In this document: in pieces, positions 7,636 to 20,174 of the stretch | Numbering within the stretch: position 1 is the first letter of the stretch | How the letters are laid out: each line of letters begins with the position of its first letter | From: an uncultured Amaricoccus sp. | GTDB taxonomy: Bacteria > Pseudomonadota > Alphaproteobacteria > Rhodobacterales > Rhodobacteraceae | Assembly: GCF_937891315.1 (NCBI RefSeq) | Contig: NZ_CALAGI010000004.1 | Location: 1-44,978 of the forward strand | Direction: 5' to 3' | Length of the DNA: 44,978 nt | The notes under the pieces: model-generated | Databases searched by the model: none | What the model was told of the DNA's origin: nothing | Seen by the model: only the letters and a program-made list of their open reading frames with translations | Position numbers and translations under genes: made by a program

Positions 7636-7769
7636 CCCGCCCTCGGGCCGCGGATTCGAGCGCGGCCGGCGGTGGCATCGCGACCAGCCGTTCGGCCTGC
7701 CTCGCGACCCGCTTCCAGTCCGCCTCCGCCGCCGGAGCGCCACCCCCGCGGTATTCCGGTTCGCGCGGA

Positions 7770-8491
7770 TCAGGGCGTCGCGGCTTCCAGCGCGGCGCGC
7801 AGGGCGGCCATCTTCGGCGCGGCGGGCAGCACCAGCGCCACCCCCTCCCGGCCCGGGCGGCGGGTCATCGCCGACACGACGGCGACGAGACGGGTGCGGC
7901 CGCCGATCTCCGCGAAGACCGGCGCGCCCGAGGCGCCCCAGTTGACGCCGCAGCCGAGCACCACGAGATCGCCGCTGACATAGGACGGACAGGGCCCCGC
8001 GATCGAAGGCACGTAGGCCCGATCCTTGGAATAGGAGACGATGCGCAGCGGCGCGCCGTCGCGCAGCCGCCCCACCGGGAACGGCGCCGCGCTGCCTTCC
8101 TCGACCGGCGCGGCGAGTTCGAGCAGGGCGATGTCCTCGGCGACGTTGCCGAGATCCGCGTCCGGGTCAAAATGAAAGCCCGGCATCACCGCGAGCCGTG
8201 CCACCTCGCGCACCGCGGCGTAATCGTCGCGCCGCTGGCCCGCGACGAAGATCAGCGCGTCCGGCCTCACCACCTCGCGGTCGAGGGGACGATAGAGGCA
8301 ATGCGCCGCGGTCAGCACCAGCCGGTCCGAGATCAGCGTCGCGCTGCAAAAACGCGCGCCGTCGATATTCAGCCGCCCGACCGCGCGATAGGCGAGCGCC
8401 TCGTCATCCGCCAGCATCCGTCGCTCGGCGGCGGCCGCGGCGACGGCGACGCCTGCCATCAGGGCGCCGATCAGGAGGGCGAGCCGCCCGA

Positions 8492-8495
<4 letters not shown>
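7770..8495 (-). CDS. Secreted trypsin-like serine protease (S1 family)
   Basis: An endopeptidase of the chymotrypsin fold, probably periplasmic. The 241 residues start with a signal peptide (cleavage near VAVAAAAA|ERR). The catalytic triad is complete: His65 in LTAAHC, Asp121 in EDIALLEL, Ser189 in NWGASGAP. The Cys50-Cys66 pair that bridges the active site in trypsins is present. There is no PDZ domain, so it is not DegP-like. Its start overlaps the glcF stop by four bases (ATGA), so it is translated with the glycolate oxidase operon. The link is unexplained; it may simply be an operon hitch-hiker. Confidence 0.88.
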
Positions 8496-9772
<1,277 letters not shown>

Positions 9773-9773
9773 C

Positions 9774-10925
9774 TCAGACGGCCACTTTCGCCCGCGCGGC
9801 CATCCGGCCGGGGTTCAGGATTCCCATGGGGTCGAACTTCGCCCGCAGCCCGGCGGAAAGCGCGGCGACGGCGGCGGTCTCGGGATGGAATGCGCCCCAG
9901 CGCGCCTTTGCCTCGGCGCTGGCCCGGATCAGCGTCGCATGGCCGGGCAGACCGCCCATCGCGGCACGGAGGTCGAACGCCTCCGGCGCGCACACCCAGA
10001 GAAGCCCCCCGGCCCAGTCATGGAACACCTCCGCCGGCGCCAGCGCGGCGCCGAGCCGGGGGCCGTCGCTCGGCCGGACCGAGATGCGCCATACGGCGCC
10101 AGGCCGTCCGGCGAAAACCGCCGCGTCGCGCACGGACGCCCAGTCGCCCGGCCCTTCCACCAGCCGCGCGGCGCCGAATTCGGCGAGCGCCCGGCCGAGT
10201 TCCCGGGCACGGTGCGCCACCGACCCGGCAAAGCCTTCGAGCCGCAGCAGCGTCGCCGACACGTCGCCGAAGGCCGCCGAGACATGCGCCGCGCCCGATA
10301 CCTCGAACGGCGTCGCCAGCGCGGCACGCATCGCCCGGCCCGCCGTCTCGGCATCGAGCCCGTCCAGCACCAGCGTCGCCACCGTCTCCGGCGCCGGCAG
10401 CACCTTGAAGGAGACCTCGGTCAGCACGCCAAGCGTGCCATGGCTGCCCGCCAGCAGCTTGGCGAGGTCGAGACCGGTCACGTTCTTCATCACCCGACCG
10501 CCGTTCTTCACCACCGCGCCGGAGCCATCGACGAATCGCACGCCGATCAGGCTGTCGCGGCAGGCGCCGGCCTGAACGCGGCGCGGCCCGGAGGAATTGG
10601 TCGCGACCATGCCGCCGATCGTCGGCGCGCCAGTGGCGCCGGTCAGGGCCCGCGCGTCCCAGGGCTCGAACGGCAGGCGCTGGCCCTCCGCCGCCAGCGC
10701 CGCCTCGACCTCGGCGAGCGGTGTTCCGGCCCGTGCCACCAGCGTCAGCGACCCCGGCTCATAGAGGGTGATCCCGGTCAGGCCCCCGGTCTCGAGCGGC
10801 GTTCCATCGACCGCGTGGCCGATCCCGCGCGTACCGCCGCCGCGGATCTCGAGCGGCCGGCCCGCCGCCGCGGCCGCGCGCACGATCTCGGCGAGCTCCG
10901 CCTCGCTGGTCGGACGCGCATTCAT
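9774..10925 (-). CDS. glcE: Glycolate oxidase FAD-binding subunit
   Basis: The second flavin-domain subunit of GlcDEF. The 383 residues have a PCMH-type FAD-binding fold (about 1-170) with LEIRGGGTRGIG, APTIGGMVATNSSGPRR and KNVTGLDLAKLLAGSHGTLGVLTE. The shorter C-terminal half ends KFDPMGILNPGR, as in FAD-linked oxidases. The start ATG gives the expected N-terminus (MNARPTSEAELAEIVRAA). It lies second in glcD-glcE-glcF, 93 bases after glcD. Confidence 0.95.
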   Translation of the reverse strand: MNARPTSEAELAEIVRAAAAAGRPLEIRGGGTRGIGHAVDGTPLETGGLTGITLYEPGSLTLVARAGTPLAEVEAALAAEGQRLPFEPWDARALTGATGAPTIGGMVATNSSGPRRVQAGACRDSLIGVRFVDGSGAVVKNGGRVMKNVTGLDLAKLLAGSHGTLGVLTEVSFKVLPAPETVATLVLDGLDAETAGRAMRAALATPFEVSGAAHVSAAFGDVSATLLRLEGFAGSVAHRARELGRALAEFGAARLVEGPGDWASVRDAAVFAGRPGAVWRISVRPSDGPRLGAALAPAEVFHDWAGGLLWVCAPEAFDLRAAMGGLPGHATLIRASAEAKARWGAFHPETAAVAALSAGLRAKFDPMGILNPGRMAARAKVAV

Positions 10926-11018
10926 GTCGGGCCTATTCCCCCGAAAGGCGCGGCACCCTTGACTTTCCGCGATATTCCCAGCCGCCGCCTGACCATTCCC
11001 CTCCTCCTCCCGAGCGGC

Positions 11019-12452
11019 TCAGGCCGCGCGGCGGCTCTCGCTCGTCGCCAGCGGGAATACCTTGGCCGGATTGAGCAGCCAGCGCGGATCGAACACGTCC
11101 TTGACCCAAAGCTGGGCCTCCAGATCCGCCGGCCCGAACTGCACCGTCATCAGGTCGCGCTTTTCGACGCCGACGCCATGTTCGCCGGTCAGGCAGCCGC
11201 CGACCTCGACACAGAGACGCAGGATATCAGCGCCGAGATGCTCGGCCTTGTCGAGGTCGCCGGGCTTGTTGGCGTCATAAAGGATCAGGGGATGCATATT
11301 GCCGTCGCCTGCGTGAAACACGTTCGCCACGCCGAGGCCATAGTCCGCCGTCAACTCGCCGATCCGCCGCAGCACGAAAGGCAGTTCGCTGACCGGGATC
11401 GTGCCATCGAGACAGATATAGTCCGCGATCTGGCCCATCGCGCCGAAAGCCGACTTGCGTCCCTTCCAGATCAGCGCCGATTCCTCGGCCGAGCCACTCT
11501 CGCGGATCACCTCGGGCGCGTGCCGCCGCGCGATCTCGATGATCTTGCTCAATTGTTCCGCGATCTCGGCCTCGGATCCCTCGACCTCGACGATGAGCAA
11601 CGCCTCGACATCGGGATAGCCCGCCTGGGCGAAATCCTCGCAGGCGCGGATGCAGGGCCGGTCCATGAATTCGATCGCCACCGGCAGGACACCGGCGCGG
11701 ATGATGTCGCTGACGCAGGCGCCCGCCACCTCGTTGGAGCCGAAACCCATCAGCACCGGGCGCGCGCCTTCCGGTTTTCGCAGGATGCGCAGCGTGGCCT
11801 CGGTGGCGATGCCGAGCTGACCTTCGGAACCGCAGACGACGCCGAGCAGGTCGTAGCCCGCCGCGTCGAGATGCGCGCCGCCAAGCTCGACCACCGTGCC
11901 ATCCATCAGCACCAGCGTCACTCCGAGCAGGTTGTTGGTCGTCACCCCGTATTTCAGGCAATGCGCGCCGCCGGAATTCATGCCGATATTGCCGGCGATG
12001 GCGCAGGCGAGCTGGCTCGACGGGTCCGGCGCGTAGAAGAAGCCCTCCTCCTCCACGGCGGCGGAAACACTCAGGTTCGTCCGTCCGGTCTGCACCCGGA
12101 TGATTCGGTCCTCGTAATCGATCTCCAGCACGCGGTTCAGCCGGGCGACGCCGATCACCACGCAATCGGCGGTCGGCAGCGCGCCGCCGGCGAGGCTGGT
12201 GCCCGAACCGCGCGGCACCACCGGCACGCCCTCCTCGAAACAGATCCGTGCCACCGCCGCCACCTCCTCGGTCGAGCCGGGCAGCGTGACCGCGAGCGGC
12301 GGGCAGCGATAGGCGGTCAGCGCGTCGCATTCATAGGCGCGCAGCTCGGCCGGGTCGGAGATCACCGCGTCCTTCGGCAGCGCGGTGGCGAGGCGTGCCA
12401 CGATCCGCGCTTTCCGCGCCAGGATGGACGGATCGGGTTCGGGCATCCGCAT
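11019..12452 (-). CDS. glcD: Glycolate oxidase catalytic subunit
   Basis: The FAD-dependent subunit that oxidises glycolate (or D-lactate-like hydroxyacids) to glyoxylate. FAD-binding domain: VPVVPRGSGTSLAGGALP, ACAIAGNIGMNSGGAHCLKYGVT and VVCGSEGQLGIATEATLRI. The FAD-oxidase C-terminal domain has VFHAGDGNMHPLILYD and CLTGEHGVGVEKR, whose His residues form the substrate site. The start MRMPEPDPSIL (12452) is chosen over an in-frame start 69 bases upstream because GGGGGA lies seven bases before it and homologues begin here. This gives 477 residues. First gene of the operon; promoter not identified. Confidence 0.95.
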   Translation of the reverse strand: MRMPEPDPSILARKARIVARLATALPKDAVISDPAELRAYECDALTAYRCPPLAVTLPGSTEEVAAVARICFEEGVPVVPRGSGTSLAGGALPTADCVVIGVARLNRVLEIDYEDRIIRVQTGRTNLSVSAAVEEEGFFYAPDPSSQLACAIAGNIGMNSGGAHCLKYGVTTNNLLGVTLVLMDGTVVELGGAHLDAAGYDLLGVVCGSEGQLGIATEATLRILRKPEGARPVLMGFGSNEVAGACVSDIIRAGVLPVAIEFMDRPCIRACEDFAQAGYPDVEALLIVEVEGSEAEIAEQLSKIIEIARRHAPEVIRESGSAEESALIWKGRKSAFGAMGQIADYICLDGTIPVSELPFVLRRIGELTADYGLGVANVFHAGDGNMHPLILYDANKPGDLDKAEHLGADILRLCVEVGGCLTGEHGVGVEKRDLMTVQFGPADLEAQLWVKDVFDPRWLLNPAKVFPLATSESRRAA

Positions 12453-12570
12453 GACATTTTCCCCCGGCGGATCGCGTCCGCCCTTGCCCGCGAGGGTAGG
12501 CTCCCGATGCCGGGTTTCCAAGCGGTTTGAAGCGCGAGGCGGAGCGGCGAAGGTCGTGGAGCGCCGCGCG

Positions 12571-14646
12571 CTACCGGCCCTCGATGCGCCAGGCGCCGAA
12601 GACGAGGCCGGCGGACAGGATCAGCATCAGCCAGCCCGGCGCCAGCTCCACCTGCCGGATGTCGCGCAGCTGATAGGCTTCGCGGTCGGCAAGGCCGATC
12701 CAGCCGCGGCCGTTCGCCACCCGGTCCTCGCGCACCAGCCTGATGTCCGGCACGCCGTCCTCCAGCCGCTTCACCCCGCCGCGCGTGCTCTCGGCCAGCG
12801 GCGCCAGCACCGCGCCGGTCGAGACCGGATCACGGAACTCGGCCGGCGCCGGCGGGCCGACCACGGCGACCGCCAGCTTGTCGCCATTCTCCAGCCGCCA
12901 GGCGCCGTTCTCGGCATCGGGGATCCGGCCTTCCCAGCGCCCCGGCGCGATCTCGGTCATCGCGACCTCCGACCGCGCGCCGGACGGGCTGGTCGCCACC
13001 ACGGGCGGGATGGTGTCGGCCAGCGTGCGGCGGCTGACCACCACCGCGCCCTCGTCGCCGGAGCCGAGCAGCACCTCCTCCTCCAGCTCCGGCTCCTTCA
13101 TCAGCCAGTGCGCCAGCCGGCGCAGCAGTTCGAGCTGCGGCCCGCCGCCCTCGAAGCCGCGGCTCCAGAGCCAGGCCTCGTCGGAATTCATCACCGCGAT
13201 CCGTCCCTCGCCCTCGCGCTCCAGCACGAGCAGCGGGGTATCGTCGGGACCGGACATCACCGTTTCGCCGTTGGGCACCGTCACCTCGACCGCGCGGAAC
13301 CAGCGGCCCCAGCCCGGCGTGCCGTCCGGCGCCGCGGGCCGCGGCGCGTGCTCCTCCAGTCCCGCGGTCACCGGATGACGCTCCCCGAGCGCCGAGACCC
13401 TCGGCGTGAAGCCCTCCTCGATCACCCGCCCGGTCGGCTCCACCGGCAGGACTTCCCGCAGCGGCGAGCGATAGAGGCTCTCGGCCCCGGCGAAATCGGC
13501 GCCCGACGCGATGAGCAGCGCGCCGCCATCGCGGACATAGCGGGCGATATTCTCGAAATAGGCGTTCGGAAGGATGCCCCGGCGCTTGTAGCGGTCGAAG
13601 ATGATCAGGTCGAACTCGTCGACCTTCTCCATGAACAGTTCCTGGGTCGGGAAGGCGATCAGGCTCAGCTCGAAGACCGGCACGAAGTCCTGCTTGTCGG
13701 GCGGCCGCAGGATGGTGAAATGCACGAGATCGACCGCGCTGTCGGACTTCAGCAGGTTGCGCCAGGTTCGTTCGCCCGGATAGGGCTCGCCCGAGACCAG
13801 CAGCACCCGCAGGCGATCGCGCACGCCATTGACCGAGACGATCTGCGAATTGTTGCGGTCGGTCAGTTCGCCCGGCACCTCCGGCGTCGAGATCTGCAAG
13901 ACGTTCATACCGCCGCGCTTCAGCGTTACCGGCAGCGTCACGCTCTGGTTCAGCGGCACGTCGAACCGCAGGGGCTCGGCCCCGTCGAGCGCGATGAAGA
14001 GCGCCGCGGTCCCACCGGCGGCCGGCGCGGCGCCAAGATCCTCGATCCGCAGCGACAGGCTTACCGGTTCGTCGACGATGGCGAAGGCGGGCGCGGTCTC
14101 GATCACCACCCGCCGGTCCCAGTCGGCGGCGCGGCCGGTCAGCAGAACCTGGACCGGCGCGGGGAAACTCTTCAGCGCCTCGGGGTCATGGATCTGTCCG
14201 TCGGTGACGAGGATCGCCCCGGCGATCCGGTCGGCCGGCAGCTCCGCCACCGCCTCGCCGAGCGCGCCGAGCAGCAGCGTGCCCTCCGCGCCCGCGTCCG
14301 CGACATGGATCGTGCGCACTTCGAGCGGCGCGGATTGCCCGAGCCGGTCGAGCCGGGCCTCGATCCCCTCGATCGCCTGGGTGATCTGTTCGGGGCGCGC
14401 GGCGAGCCGGTTGCTGGCGCTGTCATCGACCACGACGAGCGCGATGTTCGGCACCCGGGCGCGATCCTCCTGGCGCAGTGACGGCCCGGCGAGCGCGGCG
14501 AGCAGCACCAACGCGGCGAGCGCGCGCAGCCACCAGCCGGCGAGCCCGCGCCAGAGCGCCAGGCCGAGCACGAGGACCGCGATCGCCGCCAGCGCGCCGA
14601 TGACGGCGAGCGGCAGTTGCGGATCGAAGGCGACGCTCCGGAACAT
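12571..14646 (-). CDS. VWA/GATase1-like membrane protein of the moxR operon
   Basis: The 691 residues hold two N-terminal membrane helices (about 12-32 and 38-56), a VWA-like domain with an intact-looking MIDAS start (D74-x-S76-x-S78 in VVDDSAS), and an Ig-like stretch. A class I glutamine amidotransferase-like fold follows (ILPNAYFENIARYVRDGGALLIASGADF), then a late beta region and a C-terminal helix (about 668-686). No catalytic Cys is seen in the amidotransferase-like part, so it is probably a non-enzymatic scaffold. The ATG directly abuts the stop of the DUF4159 gene, so it is the last gene of the moxR operon. Such proteins occur with MoxR ATPases, but their function is unknown. Confidence 0.8.
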   Translation of the reverse strand: MFRSVAFDPQLPLAVIGALAAIAVLVLGLALWRGLAGWWLRALAALVLLAALAGPSLRQEDRARVPNIALVVVDDSASNRLAARPEQITQAIEGIEARLDRLGQSAPLEVRTIHVADAGAEGTLLLGALGEAVAELPADRIAGAILVTDGQIHDPEALKSFPAPVQVLLTGRAADWDRRVVIETAPAFAIVDEPVSLSLRIEDLGAAPAAGGTAALFIALDGAEPLRFDVPLNQSVTLPVTLKRGGMNVLQISTPEVPGELTDRNNSQIVSVNGVRDRLRVLLVSGEPYPGERTWRNLLKSDSAVDLVHFTILRPPDKQDFVPVFELSLIAFPTQELFMEKVDEFDLIIFDRYKRRGILPNAYFENIARYVRDGGALLIASGADFAGAESLYRSPLREVLPVEPTGRVIEEGFTPRVSALGERHPVTAGLEEHAPRPAAPDGTPGWGRWFRAVEVTVPNGETVMSGPDDTPLLVLEREGEGRIAVMNSDEAWLWSRGFEGGGPQLELLRRLAHWLMKEPELEEEVLLGSGDEGAVVVSRRTLADTIPPVVATSPSGARSEVAMTEIAPGRWEGRIPDAENGAWRLENGDKLAVAVVGPPAPAEFRDPVSTGAVLAPLAESTRGGVKRLEDGVPDIRLVREDRVANGRGWIGLADREAYQLRDIRQVELAPGWLMLILSAGLVFGAWRIEGR

Positions 14647-17463
14647 CTACTGGCCCAGCCGGTCGAGCAGGGCCGGGACATGCACCTGGTCGGATTTGTA
14701 GTTGCCGGTCATCACATACATCACGAGATTGACCCCGAAGCGCAGGGCGAGCTCGCGCTGCCGCTCGCCCGAAATGCCGCGGCCGATCGGGAACATCGCC
14801 TGCCCATTGTCGCCCAGCGCCCAGGCCGAGGCCCAGTCGTTGCCGCCGATCACCACCGGCGTCACCCCGTCGTTGAGGTTGCGGAACGGCATGCCTTCGA
14901 TCTGCTCCGCCTCCGGCGAGGCCTCGACCCAGAGGTCATGCCCGGTCCAGCGGCCGGGGAAGTCCCGCAGCAGATAGAAGGTGCGGGTCAGCACGTGGTC
15001 CCGCGGGATCGGCTCAAGCGGCGGCACGTCGAGCTTCATTGCGACGCGGCGCAGCACGCGCCCGTTCGGCGTCGTGCCGCCCATGGTGGCGCCGAGATCG
15101 GCGTCGCGCGTATCGAAGAGTATCATGCCGCCGAAGCGGAGATAGTCGTTGAGCCGCGCATAGGCCGCGTCCGAGGGCTGCGCCTGCCCCTCGGTGATCG
15201 GCCAGTAGAGGAAGGGATAGAGCGCGAGTTCATCCTGTTCGAGATCGACCGCCACCGGCTCGGCCGGCTCGATCGCCGTGCGTTCGGTCAGCGCGTGGCC
15301 GAGACCGCGCAGGCCCGCGCGGCTGATCTCGTCGACCCGGTCGTTGCCGGTCCGCACATAGGCGAGCACCGTCTCGTTCGCCGCGTAGATCGCCGCGGCG
15401 TCCGGTCCCGTCCCCGGTCCGGCGAGGGACTGGCGCGGGGCCGTCTGCGCCCGCGCCAGGCCCGGATCGAGGGCCACCGCGGCGACGAGGATCAACGCGG
15501 CGGCCGTGACCACCGCGCCATGCGCGCGCCCGCCGCCGAGACGACCCGAGAGCCGCAGCGTCGCCATCACATCGACCGAGAGAAGAAGCAGCGCCAGCGC
15601 GATCAGCCAGGGGCCGAGCCGCGTCTCCTCCGCCCGCTCCATCGCCTCGACCGTGACACCCGCCGGCATCGCCGCGAGCGGGCGCAGGGTATCGTCGGCG
15701 CGCATGACATTGACGGCGATCCGCCGGTCGCCGTTGGCGTAGATACCCGGCGGCATTTCGGCCGAGGGGCGATCCTCGACCAGCCGGTCGCCCGGGACGC
15801 CGGCGACGAGGGTCGGCGTCTCGAGATCGCCGAAGCCGTTCAGCACCTGCAGCGGCGTCCAGCTGGTGCCGGCCAGCGCCTCGGGAGCCTCGGAGAGGCC
15901 CCCGGCGCTCTGGGTCAGGCGCTCCAGCATCTGCACGAAGAGTCCCGAGAGCGGCAGATTCGACCAGTCCGCGTTGGCGGTCACATGGAACAGCACCACC
16001 CGGCCGTCGCCGAGCGCGTGCCCGGTGACCAGCGGCGTCCCATCCTCCAGCGTCGCCATCACCCGGTTCGGCAGGTCGGGATCGGGCTGGGCCATCACCT
16101 GCGACGAGATCTGGACCTCGGCGGGCACCGGCAGGCCGGCGAAGGCGCCGCCGTCCGCGAACGGCCGCAGCCGGCGCGGGGCGCCCCAGGACATCGCGCC
16201 GCCGACGGAGCGCCCGCCGGCGCGCAGCCGGACCGGCAGCAGCGGATCCTCCTCGATCTGCCCGGCGCCGGACTGCGCCAGCCGCGGACCGGCGAACCGC
16301 ACCAGCAGGCCGCCGCGCTCGACCCATTCCGTCAGCGCCGTGCGTTCGGCGTCGTTGAGGCCGCCGACATCGGCGAGGATCAGCACGTCCGGCGCCGCGT
16401 TCAGCATCTCGCTCAACGGCGCCTCGATCACCTCGGCGAACGGCGCCAGCGCGCGGCGCAGGTAGTGCAAGGGATCGACCAGATCCTGCGCCTCGCTGAC
16501 CGCGCCGCCGGCCATCAGCCCGACCTTGCGCCGCCGGACCGAATCGTCGGCCAGAACCACGCCGGCCGCCGACTGTCCCTCGGTCAGCGCGATGCGCGAC
16601 ACCCGATTTCGCAACTCGACCGGCAGGTCGAGCGCGAGATCCACGCCCCGCGCCTCCGGCTCGAACGTCGCGGCGCCGGTGCCGAGCACGCGATCCACGC
16701 CGTTCGGATCGGGACCGAGCGCGATCACGCCGACCGGCTGGGCGGCGTCGGACGCGACGCGCAGCGCCCCGGCGACCAGCGCCCCGCCCTCGAGCCGGGG
16801 CGGGGTCAACGCCAGGGCCGGCCGCGCGGCGGGGACGAGCGTCACCGGCCCGCGCGCCGCCAGCGCCCGGCCGAGTTCCACCTCCGCGCCGTCGCCGATC
16901 GCATCGCTCAACCACAAGGTCTCGAAACCGCCGTCCTGACGGGCGAACCAGTCCGCCCAGTCCTTGCGCGCCGGGGCCCAGCCCTTCGGCGCGAGGCCGA
17001 CCAGCCGTTCCGACCAGTCGCCGGCCGCGCGCAAAGGCGGAGCGCCGTCCGGCGGCGGGGGCGAGGTCAGCGACAGGACCGCGACCGGTCGGCCGCCGCG
17101 CGCGGCCTCCTCCAGCGCCCCGGCGACGCGGCCCATGCGCGCCGGCCAGTCCGGCGCGTCGCCCCAGCCGCCGTCGAGCAGCACGACGAGCGGACCCGTG
17201 CCCGCCTGCGGCCGGGGATTGAGCACCGGCCCCGCGAAGGCGACGATCACCGCGGCCAGCGCCGTCACGCGCAAAAGCAGCAGCCACCAGGGCGTACGCT
17301 CCGGGATCTTTTCGGGATCCTCGAGCCCGAGCAGCAAGCGGACGCCGGGAAATTCCCGTCGCCCCGGCGCCGGCGGCACCGCCCTGAGCAGCCACCAGAG
17401 CACGGGCAGCAGGGCCAGCGCGGCCAGAAGCCAGGGTGAGAGGAAGGCGATCGAACCGATCAA
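14647..17463 (-). CDS. BatA-like / DUF4159 membrane protein of the moxR operon
   Basis: The 938 residues begin with a BatA N-terminal region: helices at about 6-27 and 58-80, with the PPAPGRREFPGVRLLLGL segment between them. A VWA-like domain follows whose MIDAS is degenerate (D97-x-G99-x-G101 in LLDGGWG, both serines lost). Next is an amidotransferase-like region with VWA-family glycine-rich strand DAERTALTEWVERGGLLVRF, then two helices near 637-657 and 672-690. The DUF4159 domain fills about 720-930 (ELALYPFLYWPITEG, YLRFGGMILFDTRD, GVNLVMYVMTGNYKSDQVHV). The start overlaps the DUF58 stop by four bases. It presumably anchors the MoxR complex in the inner membrane with its mass in the periplasm. 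Confidence 0.85.
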   Translation of the reverse strand: MIGSIAFLSPWLLAALALLPVLWWLLRAVPPAPGRREFPGVRLLLGLEDPEKIPERTPWWLLLLRVTALAAVIVAFAGPVLNPRPQAGTGPLVVLLDGGWGDAPDWPARMGRVAGALEEAARGGRPVAVLSLTSPPPPDGAPPLRAAGDWSERLVGLAPKGWAPARKDWADWFARQDGGFETLWLSDAIGDGAEVELGRALAARGPVTLVPAARPALALTPPRLEGGALVAGALRVASDAAQPVGVIALGPDPNGVDRVLGTGAATFEPEARGVDLALDLPVELRNRVSRIALTEGQSAAGVVLADDSVRRRKVGLMAGGAVSEAQDLVDPLHYLRRALAPFAEVIEAPLSEMLNAAPDVLILADVGGLNDAERTALTEWVERGGLLVRFAGPRLAQSGAGQIEEDPLLPVRLRAGGRSVGGAMSWGAPRRLRPFADGGAFAGLPVPAEVQISSQVMAQPDPDLPNRVMATLEDGTPLVTGHALGDGRVVLFHVTANADWSNLPLSGLFVQMLERLTQSAGGLSEAPEALAGTSWTPLQVLNGFGDLETPTLVAGVPGDRLVEDRPSAEMPPGIYANGDRRIAVNVMRADDTLRPLAAMPAGVTVEAMERAEETRLGPWLIALALLLLSVDVMATLRLSGRLGGGRAHGAVVTAAALILVAAVALDPGLARAQTAPRQSLAGPGTGPDAAAIYAANETVLAYVRTGNDRVDEISRAGLRGLGHALTERTAIEPAEPVAVDLEQDELALYPFLYWPITEGQAQPSDAAYARLNDYLRFGGMILFDTRDADLGATMGGTTPNGRVLRRVAMKLDVPPLEPIPRDHVLTRTFYLLRDFPGRWTGHDLWVEASPEAEQIEGMPFRNLNDGVTPVVIGGNDWASAWALGDNGQAMFPIGRGISGERQRELALRFGVNLVMYVMTGNYKSDQVHVPALLDRLGQ

Positions 17464-18373
17464 ATGCGTTCACCCACGGCCATGTAGAGCCACAACAGCG
17501 CGCCGCGCGGAACCTGCGAGGTTCGGTGCGTCAGCACCCGCCAGCCAAGCCCGCGCGCCAGTTCCTCCAGCCGCGCCCGCCGCTCGGCCAGCCGTTTGCC
17601 ATAGGAGTCGCGCAGGGCGCGGGCGCGGTGGGTCTCGAATTCGGTGCCGCCGCCCATGCTCTGGAACACCACGCGGCCGTCGAAGGGAAAGACCTCCTCG
17701 GTCTCGTCCAGCACCTGGACGAAACAGCCGCGCACCCCGCGTTCGGCGGCGTGCGACAGGACCGGGATCATCACATCGGGATCGCCGAGGAAATCCGAGA
17801 AGAAGACCGCGCGCCCGCCGCGGGCCATGTAGTCGGCCGGCGGCGCGCCATAGTCGGGCCGATCCTCGCGCGGCGGTCCACCGAGCTCCATCGCCATGCG
17901 GTTGAGCTGCGTGCGTCCGCCCCGCGCCAAGGCCGCGGCGGTTCCCATCAGCGCGACCCGTTCGCCGCCTCGCACCAGCAGCAGCGCCAGCGCCAGCGCC
18001 AGCAGCGAGGCCCGCTCGCCCTTGGTGCGCTCGGTCCCCTCCGAGCGATAGTCCATCGATTGCGCGTCATCGACCCAGAGGCTGACGGTTTGCGCGGCCT
18101 CCCATTCCATTTCGCGGATGAACTGGTGATCCGACCGCCCCGAGCGCCGCCAGTCGACCGTCGAGCGCGCATCGCCGGGCACGGCCTGCCGATATTGCCA
18201 GAAGTTTTCACCGTGACCGGACCGCTTGCGCCCGTGGACGCCCATCGCCACCGTCGCCGCCAGAATTTCCGCCTCGGCGAGCAGCGGCGGCAGCGCGCCC
18301 GAGATCTTCTCGGCGTCGCGGCGCAGCCCGACCGGTCCCTGCGGCTTGTTCCGTCCCCGGAGGACGGGTTGGT

Positions 18374-18377
<4 letters not shown>
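17460..18377 (-). CDS. DUF58 domain protein of the moxR operon
   Basis: The GTG start at 18377 overlaps the moxR stop (GTGA), giving 305 residues. The DUF58 signature is present as RQAVPGDARSTVDWRRSGRSDHQFIRE (about 63-89, with W and R conserved). A VWA-like domain follows in which the MIDAS DxSxS is D103-x-A105-x-S107. DUF58 proteins are the standard partner of MoxR AAA+ ATPases and probably serve as substrate adaptors. The frame is open much further upstream, but that stretch is antisense to moxR and not protein-like. Confidence 0.9.
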
Positions 18378-19381
<1,004 letters not shown>

Positions 19382-19469
19382 CTAGCCGCCTTTCCGCGCT
19401 CGCGCTGTTGCCTGCCCGTCGCTCCACTCCTACCTTAGGCGCAGAATAACGTGGCGGTCTCGCGCGACA

Positions 19470-20066
19470 ATGCCCATTCATGATCACAAACCGGACAGCC
19501 GGCCAATGCCGGACCGGCTCATCGAGGCGGCCCGCGAGGGCGCGCGCAAGGGTCCGCCGCCGGTACATCTGTGGAATCCGCCGTTCTGTGGTGATCTCGA
19601 CATGCGGATCGCGCGGGACGGGACCTGGTTCTACCTCGGCACGCCGATCGGACGGAAACCGCTCGTCAGGCTCTTCTCCTCGATCCTGAAGCGCGAGGGC
19701 GACCGCTACTATCTGGTGACGCCGGTGGAAAAGGTCGGAATCACTGTCGAGGACGCGCCCTTCGTCGCGGTGGATTTCACCGCTGAAGGCACCGGCCCCG
19801 ACCAGAGCCTGACCTTCGAGACCCAGGTCGAGGATCGCGTGACCGCCGGCCCCGACCACCGGATCCGCCTCGTCCTCGCCTCCGAAACCGGCGAACCCGC
19901 GCCCTACGTGCACGTTCGCCGCGGTCTCGAGGCGCTGATCGACCGCAAGAGCTTCTATCGCCTGGTCGAGATCGGCACCGAACACGCGGGCGATTTCGGA
20001 GTCTGGTCCAGCGGCGTCTTCTTTCCCTTCATGCCCGCCGGCGAACTCGCACGCCTTGCAATGTAG
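19470..20066 (+). CDS. DUF1285 domain protein
   Basis: The 198 residues match the DUF1285 pattern throughout: PPVHLWNPPFCGDLDMRIARDGTWFYLGTPIGRKPLVRLFSS, YYLVTPVEKVGITVEDAPFVAV and FGVWSSGVFFPF. It has no signal peptide and is probably a cytoplasmic nucleotide- or ligand-binding fold; function unknown. No clear Shine-Dalgarno precedes the ATG at 19470, and an in-frame ATG at 19506 (MPDRLIEAAREG) is an equally good start. It diverges from moxR, a neighbourhood that recurs in alphaproteobacteria. Confidence 0.88.
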   Translation: MPIHDHKPDSRPMPDRLIEAAREGARKGPPPVHLWNPPFCGDLDMRIARDGTWFYLGTPIGRKPLVRLFSSILKREGDRYYLVTPVEKVGITVEDAPFVAVDFTAEGTGPDQSLTFETQVEDRVTAGPDHRIRLVLASETGEPAPYVHVRRGLEALIDRKSFYRLVEIGTEHAGDFGVWSSGVFFPFMPAGELARLAM

Positions 20067-20174
20067 GTTTTTGGGCGCGCGAAATCTTCGCTCGAAGGCA
20101 ATCGCGACACGTGCTAGGCTTCGTTCGATTTGAATACGACGAACATTATTTCCGTCGATTCGAGCGAGAGTCCG

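Noticed and set aside
14617..17439. A 940-codon open frame opposite the DUF4159 gene
   Set aside because: Arg/Gln/His-rich antisense reading with no recognisable domain; the minus strand encodes a coherent membrane protein.
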